Positions 23,854-31,516 of a stretch of 37,030 nt of DNA are shown here, in pieces. Under the pieces are notes generated by a model that was not told where the DNA came from, made no database searches, and worked only from the letters and a program-made list of their open reading frames with translations. Position 1 is the stretch's first letter. Each line of letters begins with the position of its first letter. Source of the stretch: Erysipelotrichaceae bacterium (lineage in GTDB: Bacteria > Bacillota_I > Bacilli_A > Erysipelotrichales > Erysipelotrichaceae); assembly GCA_031272515.1 (NCBI GenBank), contig JAISTR010000044.1:1-37030 (forward strand), read 5' to 3'. A program made the translations under genes and the position numbers.

Positions 23854-24873
23854 ATGCCGGCTTATAACAGCATGGCATTCATCGTGGCTTGGATCATCTT
23901 TAGCGCTCTTGGCTATTTGAGCGGTTTTCTTTTGTCGGTGCCAATACATGAATGCGGACACCTCTTGTTTGGCCTTGTCAGCGGTTACCGCTTTGTCTTT
24001 CTGCGCTTGTTTCGCTTTCTGTTTTATCGCGATAACAAAAAACTTGTGGTGACCCATTCGACACCGGTCCAGGGAATTGCCGGACAGTGCATCATGTGTC
24101 CGAAAAGCGATGCCACCGGGGTATTTCTTTATAATGCCGGCGGTTTTCTGGCCAATTTGATTGTCTCGCTATTTTGTTTCTGGCTTTGCTATGTACTCTT
24201 GAATACAAACACCTTGGCATTGACCTTCTATTTTCTGGGCTTTGGCTTGGTGAACCTGTTGACCGCCGCCATTAACCTGTTTCCCAAGACTAACCCAATC
24301 CCCAATGACGGCCGCAATCTTTTGGAGCTTCGTAACAAGGAGGCCCGCAAGGCCTTTCTGATTGGCTTGAAAGTCAATGCGCGACTGACAGAGGGAAACA
24401 GCTATTCGGTGTTTTCGCAAACAGAGCTGCTTCCCGCAATAAGCGCCGATAAAAACAACTACATGGTAGCCAACCAATATATCCTGCTGGCTTTGTATTA
24501 CAGCGAAGTAAACCAGCTTGAAAAAGCTGAAGCGGTACTTAAGAACCTGGATATTTCCAAGCTGCCGGTGATTTATCAGGGACAGGTACAGGTACACCTG
24601 CTCTATCTGGCCTTGTTAAAAAATGATCTGGGATTGGCGCGAAGTCTTTATACAGAAGCTGTGCAGCTGGTATTGACCAGCGGGGAGTTTGATTTGCTTT
24701 GTATCCGGGCTGCTTTTGATATCCTGGTACAGGGACACCCCGCCTTGGAAATACTGAAGCAGCTGGAAGAGATGGCAAACCGCTTCCCCACCTTTCAGCG
24801 GGCCAGGGCAATGGCTGATCTTGCGCAATTAAAACGGTTGATCCAAAAGAATTCAGCCTGGTTTCAATTTTGA
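23854..24873 (+). CDS. M50-like membrane metalloprotease with helical C-terminal domain, copy 2
   Basis: A 339-residue paralogue of the preceding gene with the same layout: HECGH (32-36), AINLFPKTNPIPNDG, then the shared NDGRNLLELRNK-ARKA junction and a soluble helical half (LEKAEAVLKNLD). Nucleotide identity is high around the second motif and low elsewhere, indicating an old tandem duplication. GGGGA lies before the ATG at 23854. The stop codon lies inside a 13-bp inverted repeat shared with the convergent AlaX-like gene; the two coding regions overlap by 10 bases. Confidence 0.82.
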   Translation: MPAYNSMAFIVAWIIFSALGYLSGFLLSVPIHECGHLLFGLVSGYRFVFLRLFRFLFYRDNKKLVVTHSTPVQGIAGQCIMCPKSDATGVFLYNAGGFLANLIVSLFCFWLCYVLLNTNTLALTFYFLGFGLVNLLTAAINLFPKTNPIPNDGRNLLELRNKEARKAFLIGLKVNARLTEGNSYSVFSQTELLPAISADKNNYMVANQYILLALYYSEVNQLEKAEAVLKNLDISKLPVIYQGQVQVHLLYLALLKNDLGLARSLYTEAVQLVLTSGEFDLLCIRAAFDILVQGHPALEILKQLEEMANRFPTFQRARAMADLAQLKRLIQKNSAWFQF

Positions 24874-24883
24874 AACCAGGCTG
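24854..24883. repeat. 13-bp inverted repeat in overlapping gene ends
   Basis: CAGCCTGGTTTCA (24854-24866) and its exact complement (24871-24883) flank a four-base loop. The hairpin could terminate both convergent genes, although it has no T tail. Read on either strand it encodes Ala-Trp-Phe-Gln at the protein end. Confidence 0.85.
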
Positions 24884-26027
24884 TGAGATTTTCAATATAG
24901 GGCCCGCCGCCCTGGGCGGTGTTGGGGTTGCCGCCGCCTTTGTAGCCAAACTCTGCTTTGAGCCGGTTGAATACCTCATCCGCCTTGAGTGAGCCAAAGT
25001 CTGGATGACGGGAGACAATCACATGTGCCTGTCCATCCTCTTTTTTGGCTTGCAATATCACGGCGAGGTTGGGGGTGCGCACCATGCGCGAAGCCAGATG
25101 CTGGAGGCTTTTGACGTCCGTATCAATGGTATTTACATAGATGGTTTCTTTGCTTAAGTCAAGGCTTGCCACGGTACTGTCCGCCCATAAATCCAAATAT
25201 TTCAAGCGCCAGCCATTGCCTTCAAAGTTGGCATTGGCCAATTGTTGCTTCAGGTTCTCCAGGCCCTGTTTGACCTGCATCTGCGGCAAAGCCAAAAGCG
25301 CGCTGCATTCGTTCAACAATTGATTGCGCTCACTTAAATACTGTAATAACTGCTCACCACAGACAAACTGTACCAGCGCCCCGCCCCGCGACTTGGACAC
25401 GGAGGTGATAACCACCCCGCGGATGCGGTTGAGATTGGGGACATGCAGACAGCCGCAGAGGTTGTAGTCAATATCAGGGATGATCACAGCCCGGATCTTG
25501 TCGTGGTCCAATGAGCCGGACGGGTCGTTTTTGGCTGCTTCCTCCTTGGAGGGATAGCGTATCTCCACCAGCAGGTTTTTAAAGATGAGCTCATTAGCCT
25601 CATCCTGAATCTTTTGGGCCCAGTCTGGATCTTCAGGAAAGCCGTCAAAGACAATGTCTGCACCCTGAGTGTGGACATGGTGACCGACGGTGTCGAGCTG
25701 ATAGTGTTTCATCATTAAAGCGGAGAGCAGATGCTGGCAGGTGTGGATTTGGGTTTTGATCAGACGGTGCTTGGCTTCTACCGCCCCGCTGATGTTTCCT
25801 GTGACTTTGTTTTGTAAGCGATGGTAAAGGACATCCCCTACCCACTTCAAGTCCAAAACCGGCTGTCCTGCAAGCTCCCCTTCATCATTTAGCATGCCGC
25901 CGGCTTCCGCATAAAAGGTCGATTCATCCAAGCCCACCCAGACTTCCCCGTTTTCTTCGATGATGTCAATTACATTGGCAGTAAACGCCAGGCGGTCGAC
26001 TTCATCATAATAGGTCACAGTTGCCAT
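24864..26027 (-). CDS. AlaX-like alanyl-tRNA editing protein with DHHA1 domain
   Basis: A 387-residue relative of the C-terminal two thirds of alanyl-tRNA synthetase, predicted to hydrolyse misacylated tRNA (Ser-tRNA-Ala). The order is a beta-barrel region with TFYAEAGGML (the FYAEGGGQ-type loop), zinc-site motifs HTCQH (95-99, HxxxH) and CGCLH (191-195, CxxxH), and a C-terminal DHHA1 domain with GYKGGGNPNTAQGGG. This matches long-form AlaX proteins. No aminoacylation domain is present. The start has GGGGG upstream. It is co-directional with the ATPase gene 52 bases upstream, but a weak extended -10 suggests its own promoter. Confidence 0.9.
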   Translation of the reverse strand: MATVTYYDEVDRLAFTANVIDIIEENGEVWVGLDESTFYAEAGGMLNDEGELAGQPVLDLKWVGDVLYHRLQNKVTGNISGAVEAKHRLIKTQIHTCQHLLSALMMKHYQLDTVGHHVHTQGADIVFDGFPEDPDWAQKIQDEANELIFKNLLVEIRYPSKEEAAKNDPSGSLDHDKIRAVIIPDIDYNLCGCLHVPNLNRIRGVVITSVSKSRGGALVQFVCGEQLLQYLSERNQLLNECSALLALPQMQVKQGLENLKQQLANANFEGNGWRLKYLDLWADSTVASLDLSKETIYVNTIDTDVKSLQHLASRMVRTPNLAVILQAKKEDGQAHVIVSRHPDFGSLKADEVFNRLKAEFGYKGGGNPNTAQGGGPYIENLTAWFQN

Positions 26028-26078
26028 ATCATATGCCCCCTTTTTTGTATTATCAAGATTTTAACATAAACGCGAAAA

Positions 26079-27401
26079 TCATTGACCCTGCACAAACTCC
26101 CTTAACTTAAAGAAGGCATAGAGCGGCAGATGTCTGTCATTTATCTCATCCAGCGAGGTCAGCACTGATTTTTCCGGATGAAACTGTTGGCAGTACCGGT
26201 GTAAAGACCGTGCATGTTTCGCTGATTTTGCTTTCACTTCTATCGGAACAAGATATTTGGTATCGCTGTCCTGAACAATGAAATCCACCTCAGCATGGCT
26301 TGGTGCAGATGCACTCCAATAGTACAGTTCCTTGTCCTTGGTCTTCCCATATAGTTTTTTCAGTTCACAGGCAATATGATTCTCTGCCATAGCACCTTTG
26401 AATTCACTGTAGACCTTGTTTTCATCATAAAGGATTTGTGCTGGCAAATCCGCCATCCTGCGCAAAAGGCCAATATCGCTGACATAGCACTTGAAGAACG
26501 TATGGTCCGCATAGGCTGAGAGCGGATAAGCTGGTTTTTCAATGTTTTCAACTTTGTAGACCAAACCAGCTTTCATCAGCCAGATAAGAGTATTTTCCAG
26601 ATCTTTTGCGCGCCAGCTTTTCTTTACCTGGCTGAAGATAAACTTGCGGTTCTCTTTACCCAACTGACTGGGAATGGATTGCCAGACAGCCAGAATTTTC
26701 GGATAATCCTGCGCGGGCGCATGTTTTCCGAAATCCTGCTGATATCCAAGCAAAATCTCATCCTGTATTTTTTCCACCATTTTGATATCCTGCGTATCCA
26801 GCCAAGCCTGTACCGCTTCCGGCATTCCGCCAATGATTTGAAAGTCACGAAACTTGTTTTGCAGCTCTTCCCTGAAGTCTGTCCAGATAGGATCCTTTAA
26901 TCCGCTGGATTTCAAATTTTCTGCAAGAAGTGAATTTTGGGCAAGGAGAAATTCATAAAAGCTCATCGGGTAAAGCGTCAGGAATTCGACTTTTCCCACA
27001 GGGAAAGAGGTGTCCTCATGCACTGCGACCCCCAACAAAGAACCGGCAGAAATAATATGGTATTCCGGCGCATCTTCACAGAAATATTTCAAACTCGTAA
27101 TCGCTTTGGCACATTCCTGGATTTCGTCAAATACGATTAAGGTCTCTTTTGGCATTATGGCTTTGCCCCGCCACAAACCCAGGTCTTTGATGATTCTTGC
27201 GGGATCGAGATCGCCTTCAAAAAAACTCTTGATCCTGGCATCTTTGTCAAAGCGGAATATTGCATAGTCCTGATAGTACCGCTTTGCGAAGTCTTCTATC
27301 AAATAGGTCTTTCCGCATTGGCGTACGCCTTGCAGAACCAGCGGTTTTTTCTTTGGGTTTTCTTTCCAAGCGATTAAATCCAACATCAATTCTCTTTCCA
27401 T
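26079..27401 (-). CDS. AAA ATPase with DUF4143 domain
   Basis: A 440-residue protein of a very common but functionally unclear family. The N-terminal ATPase has Walker A GVRQCGKT (25-32) and Walker B LIVFDEIQEC (about 90), followed by the FLTLYPMSFYEFL segment. The C-terminal DUF4143 part holds a restriction-endonuclease-like core HAEVDFIVQD followed by PIEVKAKSAK, a nuclease-type D...ExK pattern. Such genes are often accessory and present in many paralogues. GAGGTG precedes the ATG. An AT-rich upstream region with three TTTTGCA half-sites may control it. Confidence 0.92.
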   Translation of the reverse strand: MERELMLDLIAWKENPKKKPLVLQGVRQCGKTYLIEDFAKRYYQDYAIFRFDKDARIKSFFEGDLDPARIIKDLGLWRGKAIMPKETLIVFDEIQECAKAITSLKYFCEDAPEYHIISAGSLLGVAVHEDTSFPVGKVEFLTLYPMSFYEFLLAQNSLLAENLKSSGLKDPIWTDFREELQNKFRDFQIIGGMPEAVQAWLDTQDIKMVEKIQDEILLGYQQDFGKHAPAQDYPKILAVWQSIPSQLGKENRKFIFSQVKKSWRAKDLENTLIWLMKAGLVYKVENIEKPAYPLSAYADHTFFKCYVSDIGLLRRMADLPAQILYDENKVYSEFKGAMAENHIACELKKLYGKTKDKELYYWSASAPSHAEVDFIVQDSDTKYLVPIEVKAKSAKHARSLHRYCQQFHPEKSVLTSLDEINDRHLPLYAFFKLREFVQGQ

Positions 27402-27431
27402 AACAGCACCTCACAACAAAAGTATATCATG

Positions 27432-27490
27432 ATTTTGCATATATCTCTGCAAAATTAAAACCACACTTTTGTGTATTTCCTGCAAAATTA
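27432..27490 (-). promoter_or_regulatory. TTTTGCA half-sites upstream of the ATPase gene
   Basis: ATTTTGCA (27432-27439) and TGCAAAAT (27448-27455) form an 8-8-8 inverted repeat, and a further TGCAAAATTA occurs at 27481-27490, repeating 27448-27457 exactly. The inverted repeat lies just upstream of a minus-strand extended -10, TGATATACT (near 27421-27431). It is probably an operator; the regulator is unknown. Confidence 0.5.
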
Positions 27491-27537
27491 TAACTTATAT
27501 CCGTTTTTGAGGCGTTTGTGCCGGGTAGAAGCAGCTA

Positions 27538-27969
27538 TTACTGTTTCTTTGCAAAGGCAATATCTTGATAGCGCTCGATGATTTTCAAAATGTGCCCGAC
27601 ATTGCCATCCGCCGCAAAACGGGAACCATCAAAGAAATTGGTATCAAGGCTAAACCACTTCAAGGGATTCGCCTCCGCCACCAGGGTCACATCTCTCTTT
27701 AGTACCCCAAAGAAGATCTCCAGGGTTACCCCTTCCAAAGCATACGAGAAAGAGCCGAAGGCTCTCAGCTCTATATCCTCTTTGCCAATGCCGGTTTCTT
27801 CATAAAGTTCCCGGTAGGCGCCGCTTAAAGCGTCTTCCCCTTCATCCAATTTCCCTCCCACCAGGTTATACAATCCCTGATAGGGGTTCTTTTGGCGGTG
27901 GCAGAAGAGGACATGGGTGCACTCTTTGTTATAGACGGCTATCAGGTTGAGTCGCGGAAATTTATGCAT
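27538..27969 (-). CDS. Nudix hydrolase
   Basis: A 143-residue Nudix-fold pyrophosphohydrolase with an unbroken Nudix box, GGKLDEGEDALSGAYRELYE followed by ETGI, matching Gx5Ex7REUxEExGU. Substrate cannot be read from sequence; 8-oxo-dGTP-type or nucleotide-sugar/ADP-ribose-type substrates are possible, and the neighbouring ADP-ribose genes make the latter worth testing. The ATG at 27969 is chosen over an upstream start at 28011 because a TATAAT (27976-27981) lies six bases before it; there is no Shine-Dalgarno, so the mRNA may be leaderless. It diverges from the macro-domain gene with a 60-base gap holding both promoters. Confidence 0.92.
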   Translation of the reverse strand: MHKFPRLNLIAVYNKECTHVLFCHRQKNPYQGLYNLVGGKLDEGEDALSGAYRELYEETGIGKEDIELRAFGSFSYALEGVTLEIFFGVLKRDVTLVAEANPLKWFSLDTNFFDGSRFAADGNVGHILKIIERYQDIAFAKKQ

Positions 27970-27975
27970 ATCCAA

Positions 27976-27981
27976 ATTATA
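27976..27981 (-). promoter_or_regulatory. -10 of the Nudix gene (leaderless type)
   Basis: Minus-strand TATAAT, then TTGGAT, then the ATG at 27969. The -35 is weak. Confidence 0.55.
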
Positions 27982-28029
27982 CCTTGAACCTGATAAAATA
28001 AGTATGATCAAGAGTCAGGAGCCAAAACG

Positions 28030-29028
28030 ATGCCCTTTACCATCATCCGTCAGGATATTACCAAAATGAATGTGGATGCGATTGTCAATGCCGCCAATAC
28101 TGAACTGGCTATGGGTGGCGGGGTTTGCGGTGCCATCTTCAGGGCTGCCGGTATAGAGGAATTAGAGAAAGCCTGCGCGAAACTGGCTCCCATACAGACT
28201 GGGGAAGCAGTCATCACCCCGGGTTTTAACCTGGCCGCAAAATACATTATTCATTGCACCGGACCTGTCTATCAGGATGGCATGCACAATGAAGAAAAGC
28301 TTTTAAGAAGCGCATATACCAATGCCCTGAAGCGGGCGCTTGAGCACAAGTGCGAAAGCATTGCCTTCCCGCTGATTTCCAGTGGGATCTTTGGCTATCC
28401 CAAAGAGGAAGCGCTGCGGGTGGCAACCAGTGCCATCCAAGACTTTCTGGAAGACCATGAACTGGATGTGATTCTGACAGTCTATGATAAAGCTTCCTTT
28501 GCAATCAGCGAACAATTGCTGGGGGCGGTGGAAAGTTACATAGACGAGCACTTGATCCTAAAGGAACCAAAGCGCTGGTTGCGTTTGGCATCAGAGGAAA
28601 GGGTCCTCACCTCCCCTTTAAGCACTGCCGATACACAGATAAAGTTGGCTCTGCCAAGCGAAGAACCAGTTTTTAAAGTGATGCTGGATGAACCCTTTAA
28701 TGCGGTACTGCTGAAACTGATTGATGCCAAAGGCAAAACCGATATCGAAATATACAAGAAGGCCAATCTCGACCGCAAGCTGTTTTCCAAGATTCGCATT
28801 GGCCAGAACTATCTGCCAAGCAAGCGTACTGCCATTGCTTTGGCAATTGCCTTAAACCTGAATCTGCGGGAAACTGCCGACCTTTTATCCAGGGCAGGCT
28901 ATGCGCTCTCACGCAGTCAGCTCTTTGATGTGATTGTTTCGTACTTTATTGAAAGCGGCAACTACGATATCTTTTCCATCAATGAAGTCCTGTTTGAATA
29001 CGATCAGCCATTGCTGGGAGGGAAGTGA
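28030..29028 (+). CDS. Macro-domain ADP-ribose hydrolase with HTH-like C-terminal domain
   Basis: A 332-residue two-domain protein. Residues 1-175 are a MacroD-type macro domain: VDAIVNAANTELAMGGGVCG (ADP-ribose binding and catalytic loop) and LISSGIFGYP, so it should bind ADP-ribose and remove it from O-acetyl-ADP-ribose or modified proteins. Residues 230-325 form a helical domain with IEIYKKANLDRKLFSKIR, PSKRTAIALAIALNL and ETADLLSRAGYALS, which looks like an XRE-type HTH followed by more helices. This fusion occurs elsewhere in Bacillota, from memory, but its role is not established to my knowledge. CAGGAG precedes the ATG. It starts the ADP-ribose cluster. Confidence 0.9.
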   Translation: MPFTIIRQDITKMNVDAIVNAANTELAMGGGVCGAIFRAAGIEELEKACAKLAPIQTGEAVITPGFNLAAKYIIHCTGPVYQDGMHNEEKLLRSAYTNALKRALEHKCESIAFPLISSGIFGYPKEEALRVATSAIQDFLEDHELDVILTVYDKASFAISEQLLGAVESYIDEHLILKEPKRWLRLASEERVLTSPLSTADTQIKLALPSEEPVFKVMLDEPFNAVLLKLIDAKGKTDIEIYKKANLDRKLFSKIRIGQNYLPSKRTAIALAIALNLNLRETADLLSRAGYALSRSQLFDVIVSYFIESGNYDIFSINEVLFEYDQPLLGGK

Positions 29029-29150
29029 CGGCGCATTTTGTGGTGAACCTTTTCTTCAACGGTCTATCAGCCATTGCCACACTTCGCCATTTAATTTTTT
29101 ATTTGTCGCTTTGCAAGCGACCGTAAAGTGTCTGCCGCAATCTAAAATGA

Positions 29151-29174
29151 CCTTGTTCACAAAGAACAAGGAGG
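29151..29174 (+). promoter_or_regulatory. Hairpin occluding the VWA ribosome binding site
   Basis: CCTTGTTC (29151-29158) pairs perfectly with GAACAAGG (29164-29171) across a five-base loop, placing the first half of the Shine-Dalgarno AAGGAGG (29168-29174) in the stem. Translation of the VWA-ARH pair may depend on opening this hairpin. Another hairpin, GTCGCTT/AAGCGAC, lies at 29105-29121. Confidence 0.55.
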
Positions 29175-29181
29175 TTTGAAT

Positions 29182-29835
29182 ATGAAGAAACAAACAACAG
29201 AACTCGTATTTGTTTTGGACAAAAGCGGCTCGATGGGTGGTTTGGAAAGTGATACCATCGGCGGCTTCAACTCGATGCTGACAAAGCAGAAAGCCTTGGC
29301 GGACAAGTGCCGTATTACCACTGTGCTCTTTAATCATGAGGTACACCTGTTGCATGACCGCATTGACATCCAGGCTGTTTCTTTGCTTGGTGAAAATCAG
29401 TACCAAACCGGCGGTTCTACTGCCCTCTTGGATGCGATTGGCTTTACAATCCAAAAGATCAGCACGGTTCAGAAGAATACCGCCAAATCCTACCGGCCAA
29501 ACAAGGTCCTGTGTGTGATTATCACCGATGGCTATGAGAATGCCAGCAGGGAATTTACGTATGCGAAGGTTAAATCCTTGATTGAGAAACAACAGGGCAG
29601 ATATGGCTGGGAGTTCATCTTTCTTGGTGCCAACATCGATGCGGTTGCGACAGCCCGAAACGTTGGCATTCACTACCGCAGAGCCGCCAATTATATGGCA
29701 GACAGCCAAGGGACAGAATTGAATTTTTTGGCCGTGAATGATTTTGCCTCTGCCTATCGCCAATCAGTTTCTATTTCTGACAGTATCCTGGATACAATCC
29801 GGGAAGACCACCAGCACCGGGGAGGCGGGAAATAA
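29182..29835 (+). CDS. VWA-domain protein
   Basis: A 217-residue protein consisting of one von Willebrand factor A domain with a complete MIDAS: DKSGS (DxSxS), the Thr of TGGSTALLD and the Asp of VIITDGYEN. There is no signal peptide or membrane segment, so it is cytosolic and probably binds a partner through a divalent metal. The start has AAGGAGG upstream within a hairpin. The stop codon overlaps the ATG of the ADP-ribosylglycohydrolase gene (TAATG), a strong sign of a shared function. Confidence 0.9.
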   Translation: MKKQTTELVFVLDKSGSMGGLESDTIGGFNSMLTKQKALADKCRITTVLFNHEVHLLHDRIDIQAVSLLGENQYQTGGSTALLDAIGFTIQKISTVQKNTAKSYRPNKVLCVIITDGYENASREFTYAKVKSLIEKQQGRYGWEFIFLGANIDAVATARNVGIHYRRAANYMADSQGTELNFLAVNDFASAYRQSVSISDSILDTIREDHQHRGGGK

Positions 29836-30650
29836 TGTTTGGAGCGATTATCGGCGATATTGTCGGCTCCGTCTATGAGTGGCATAACATCAAAACCAAA
29901 GAATTCCCGCTGTTTTTGGATGACTGCTTTTTCACCGATGATACGGTGATGACAATTGCCTCAGCCGATGCCATCATGAGTGGTGCTACCTCAGAGGACT
30001 TTATCGATGCGTATAAAAAGTGGGGGCGGCTCTATCCCAATGCGGGCTATGGCAGCCGCTTTGGGGGCTGGCTGTTCTCGGATGACCGGGCACCCTACAA
30101 CAGCTGGGGCAATGGCTCCGCGATGCGGGTTTCCCCCTGCGGTTGGGCTTATCCTATGACACAGTCTGTACACGAAGGTATCGATAAAGTGAACAAACTG
30201 GCAGAAATCTCAGCCAGCGTCACCCACAACCACCCGGAAGGCATCAAGGGTGCCAAGGCGGTTGCCCTGTCCATTTATCTGCTTCGCAGCGGCAGAGCCT
30301 ATGGGATACCGGGCTCGAATCGTGAGAGAATAAAAGATTATCTCGACTACGACCTCAGTGCCACCTTGGATAAAATCCGTCCCGGCTATCAGTTCAATGA
30401 AAGCTGCCAGGATACCGTACCGCAGGCCATCATCGCCTTTTTGGAGAGTGACAGCTTTGAAGATGCAATCCGCAATGCCATTTCGCTGGGCGGGGACAGT
30501 GATACCCTTACTGCCATCACCGGCAGCCTGGCAGAGGCCGCCTATGGGATCCCTGAGTGGATTAAAGTGAAAGCCTGGAGTTACCTGGATGAGCCGCTGA
30601 AGGAAGTATGCAGGCGCTGGCGGGGGTTTGTCGCCAGCCAGTCAAAGTAG
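29835..30650 (+). CDS. ADP-ribosylglycohydrolase family protein
   Basis: A 271-residue enzyme of the DraG/ARH family, which removes ADP-ribose from protein or nucleic-acid acceptors. All metal-binding signatures are visible: GAIIGDIVGSVYEW, FTDDTVMT, GNGSAMRVSP, THNHPEGIKGA and SLGGDSDTLTAITGSLAEA. It is coupled to the VWA gene by a one-base overlap. With the macro-domain and Nudix genes nearby it forms an ADP-ribose removal cluster. No ADP-ribosyltransferase is seen in the window, so the source of modification is unknown. The substrate could be arginine, another amino acid or a nucleotide. Confidence 0.93.
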   Translation: MFGAIIGDIVGSVYEWHNIKTKEFPLFLDDCFFTDDTVMTIASADAIMSGATSEDFIDAYKKWGRLYPNAGYGSRFGGWLFSDDRAPYNSWGNGSAMRVSPCGWAYPMTQSVHEGIDKVNKLAEISASVTHNHPEGIKGAKAVALSIYLLRSGRAYGIPGSNRERIKDYLDYDLSATLDKIRPGYQFNESCQDTVPQAIIAFLESDSFEDAIRNAISLGGDSDTLTAITGSLAEAAYGIPEWIKVKAWSYLDEPLKEVCRRWRGFVASQSK

Positions 30651-30697
30651 CTGTTGTGATACAATAGAAAAAAGCTTTCTTTTAGGGGGGGAGACAG

Positions 30698-31492
30698 ATG
30701 AAGAAATTGGGGCTGACCATACTTAAAACAATCGTGTTCTTTTTGACTTGGGCTTTGGTCCTGTCCTTGTTTGATATTTCCATCGCCTCCCCTGCTCTTT
30801 CCCGCTTGTGGCTGGAAGCTTTGCCTCTTTTTATTATCCTGTTTTTGTCTTTTCTGTTTCTCTTCTTTATTGAGAAACGAAGATTCAAGGTTATAGTCTT
30901 TTTCAAGTTCTTTAGAAACCTCATCCTTGGTCTTTTGCTTGGGGTTTTCTGGTTGGGCAGTGTGGCCGTGCTGGAATATGTCCTGGGCGTGTTTGATTTG
31001 GGAAACGCCAATACCGTCAGTCAGCTGCCCGTTTGGATTTTGGCTGCCAGCCTCAATGTCATCATGCAGGAGCTGCTGGTCCGGGGCTATCTCTACCAGC
31101 TGTGGAAATACAACTACAGCCGTTTCTGGGCAATCGCAGTAACCACCACGCTTTTTGTCCTTATGCACGGCGGTGCCTTGGAAGCCGGAATCATTCCGGC
31201 TTTGAATGTAGTGACGATGAGCTTGTTTGTCAGTGCGCTGTTGGAATACAGCGGTTCGCTTGTGGCACCAATCCTGGTTCATCTGATCTGGAATGTGGTT
31301 GGTGCGCTGGTACTGGGCGGTGTATCGCTGGCGGGTGATTACCCGCAGCTGTTTACGGCGGCCTTCTCCGGCAGCCAGCTTCTTTCGGGCGGTGTCTATG
31401 GGTTTGAAGCCAGCATCATCACCCTGACAATCAACACCCTGTTATTTGTCCTGTTTCTGGTTTTGTTTATGCGTGACAAGAAGGCTTCATAG
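30698..31492 (+). CDS. CPBP-family intramembrane protein
   Basis: A 264-residue polytopic protein with CPBP motifs: QELLVRGYLY (first motif, normally EExxxR, here with Gln in the first position), FVLMHGG (FxxxH) and HLIWN (HxxxN). The Gln for the first Glu may weaken or alter catalysis; it is not proof of inactivity. GGGGGGGA precedes the ATG and a TGATACAAT extended -10 lies near 30660, so it is probably transcribed apart from the ADP-ribosylglycohydrolase gene. It is unrelated in detail to the other CPBP gene at 18222. Confidence 0.87.
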   Translation: MKKLGLTILKTIVFFLTWALVLSLFDISIASPALSRLWLEALPLFIILFLSFLFLFFIEKRRFKVIVFFKFFRNLILGLLLGVFWLGSVAVLEYVLGVFDLGNANTVSQLPVWILAASLNVIMQELLVRGYLYQLWKYNYSRFWAIAVTTTLFVLMHGGALEAGIIPALNVVTMSLFVSALLEYSGSLVAPILVHLIWNVVGALVLGGVSLAGDYPQLFTAAFSGSQLLSGGVYGFEASIITLTINTLLFVLFLVLFMRDKKAS

Positions 31493-31516
31493 TCAATCTG
31501 TCAGGAGGTACCACTT

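Noticed and set aside
29056-29763. 235-residue minus-strand ORF
   Set aside because: Antisense shadow of the VWA gene.
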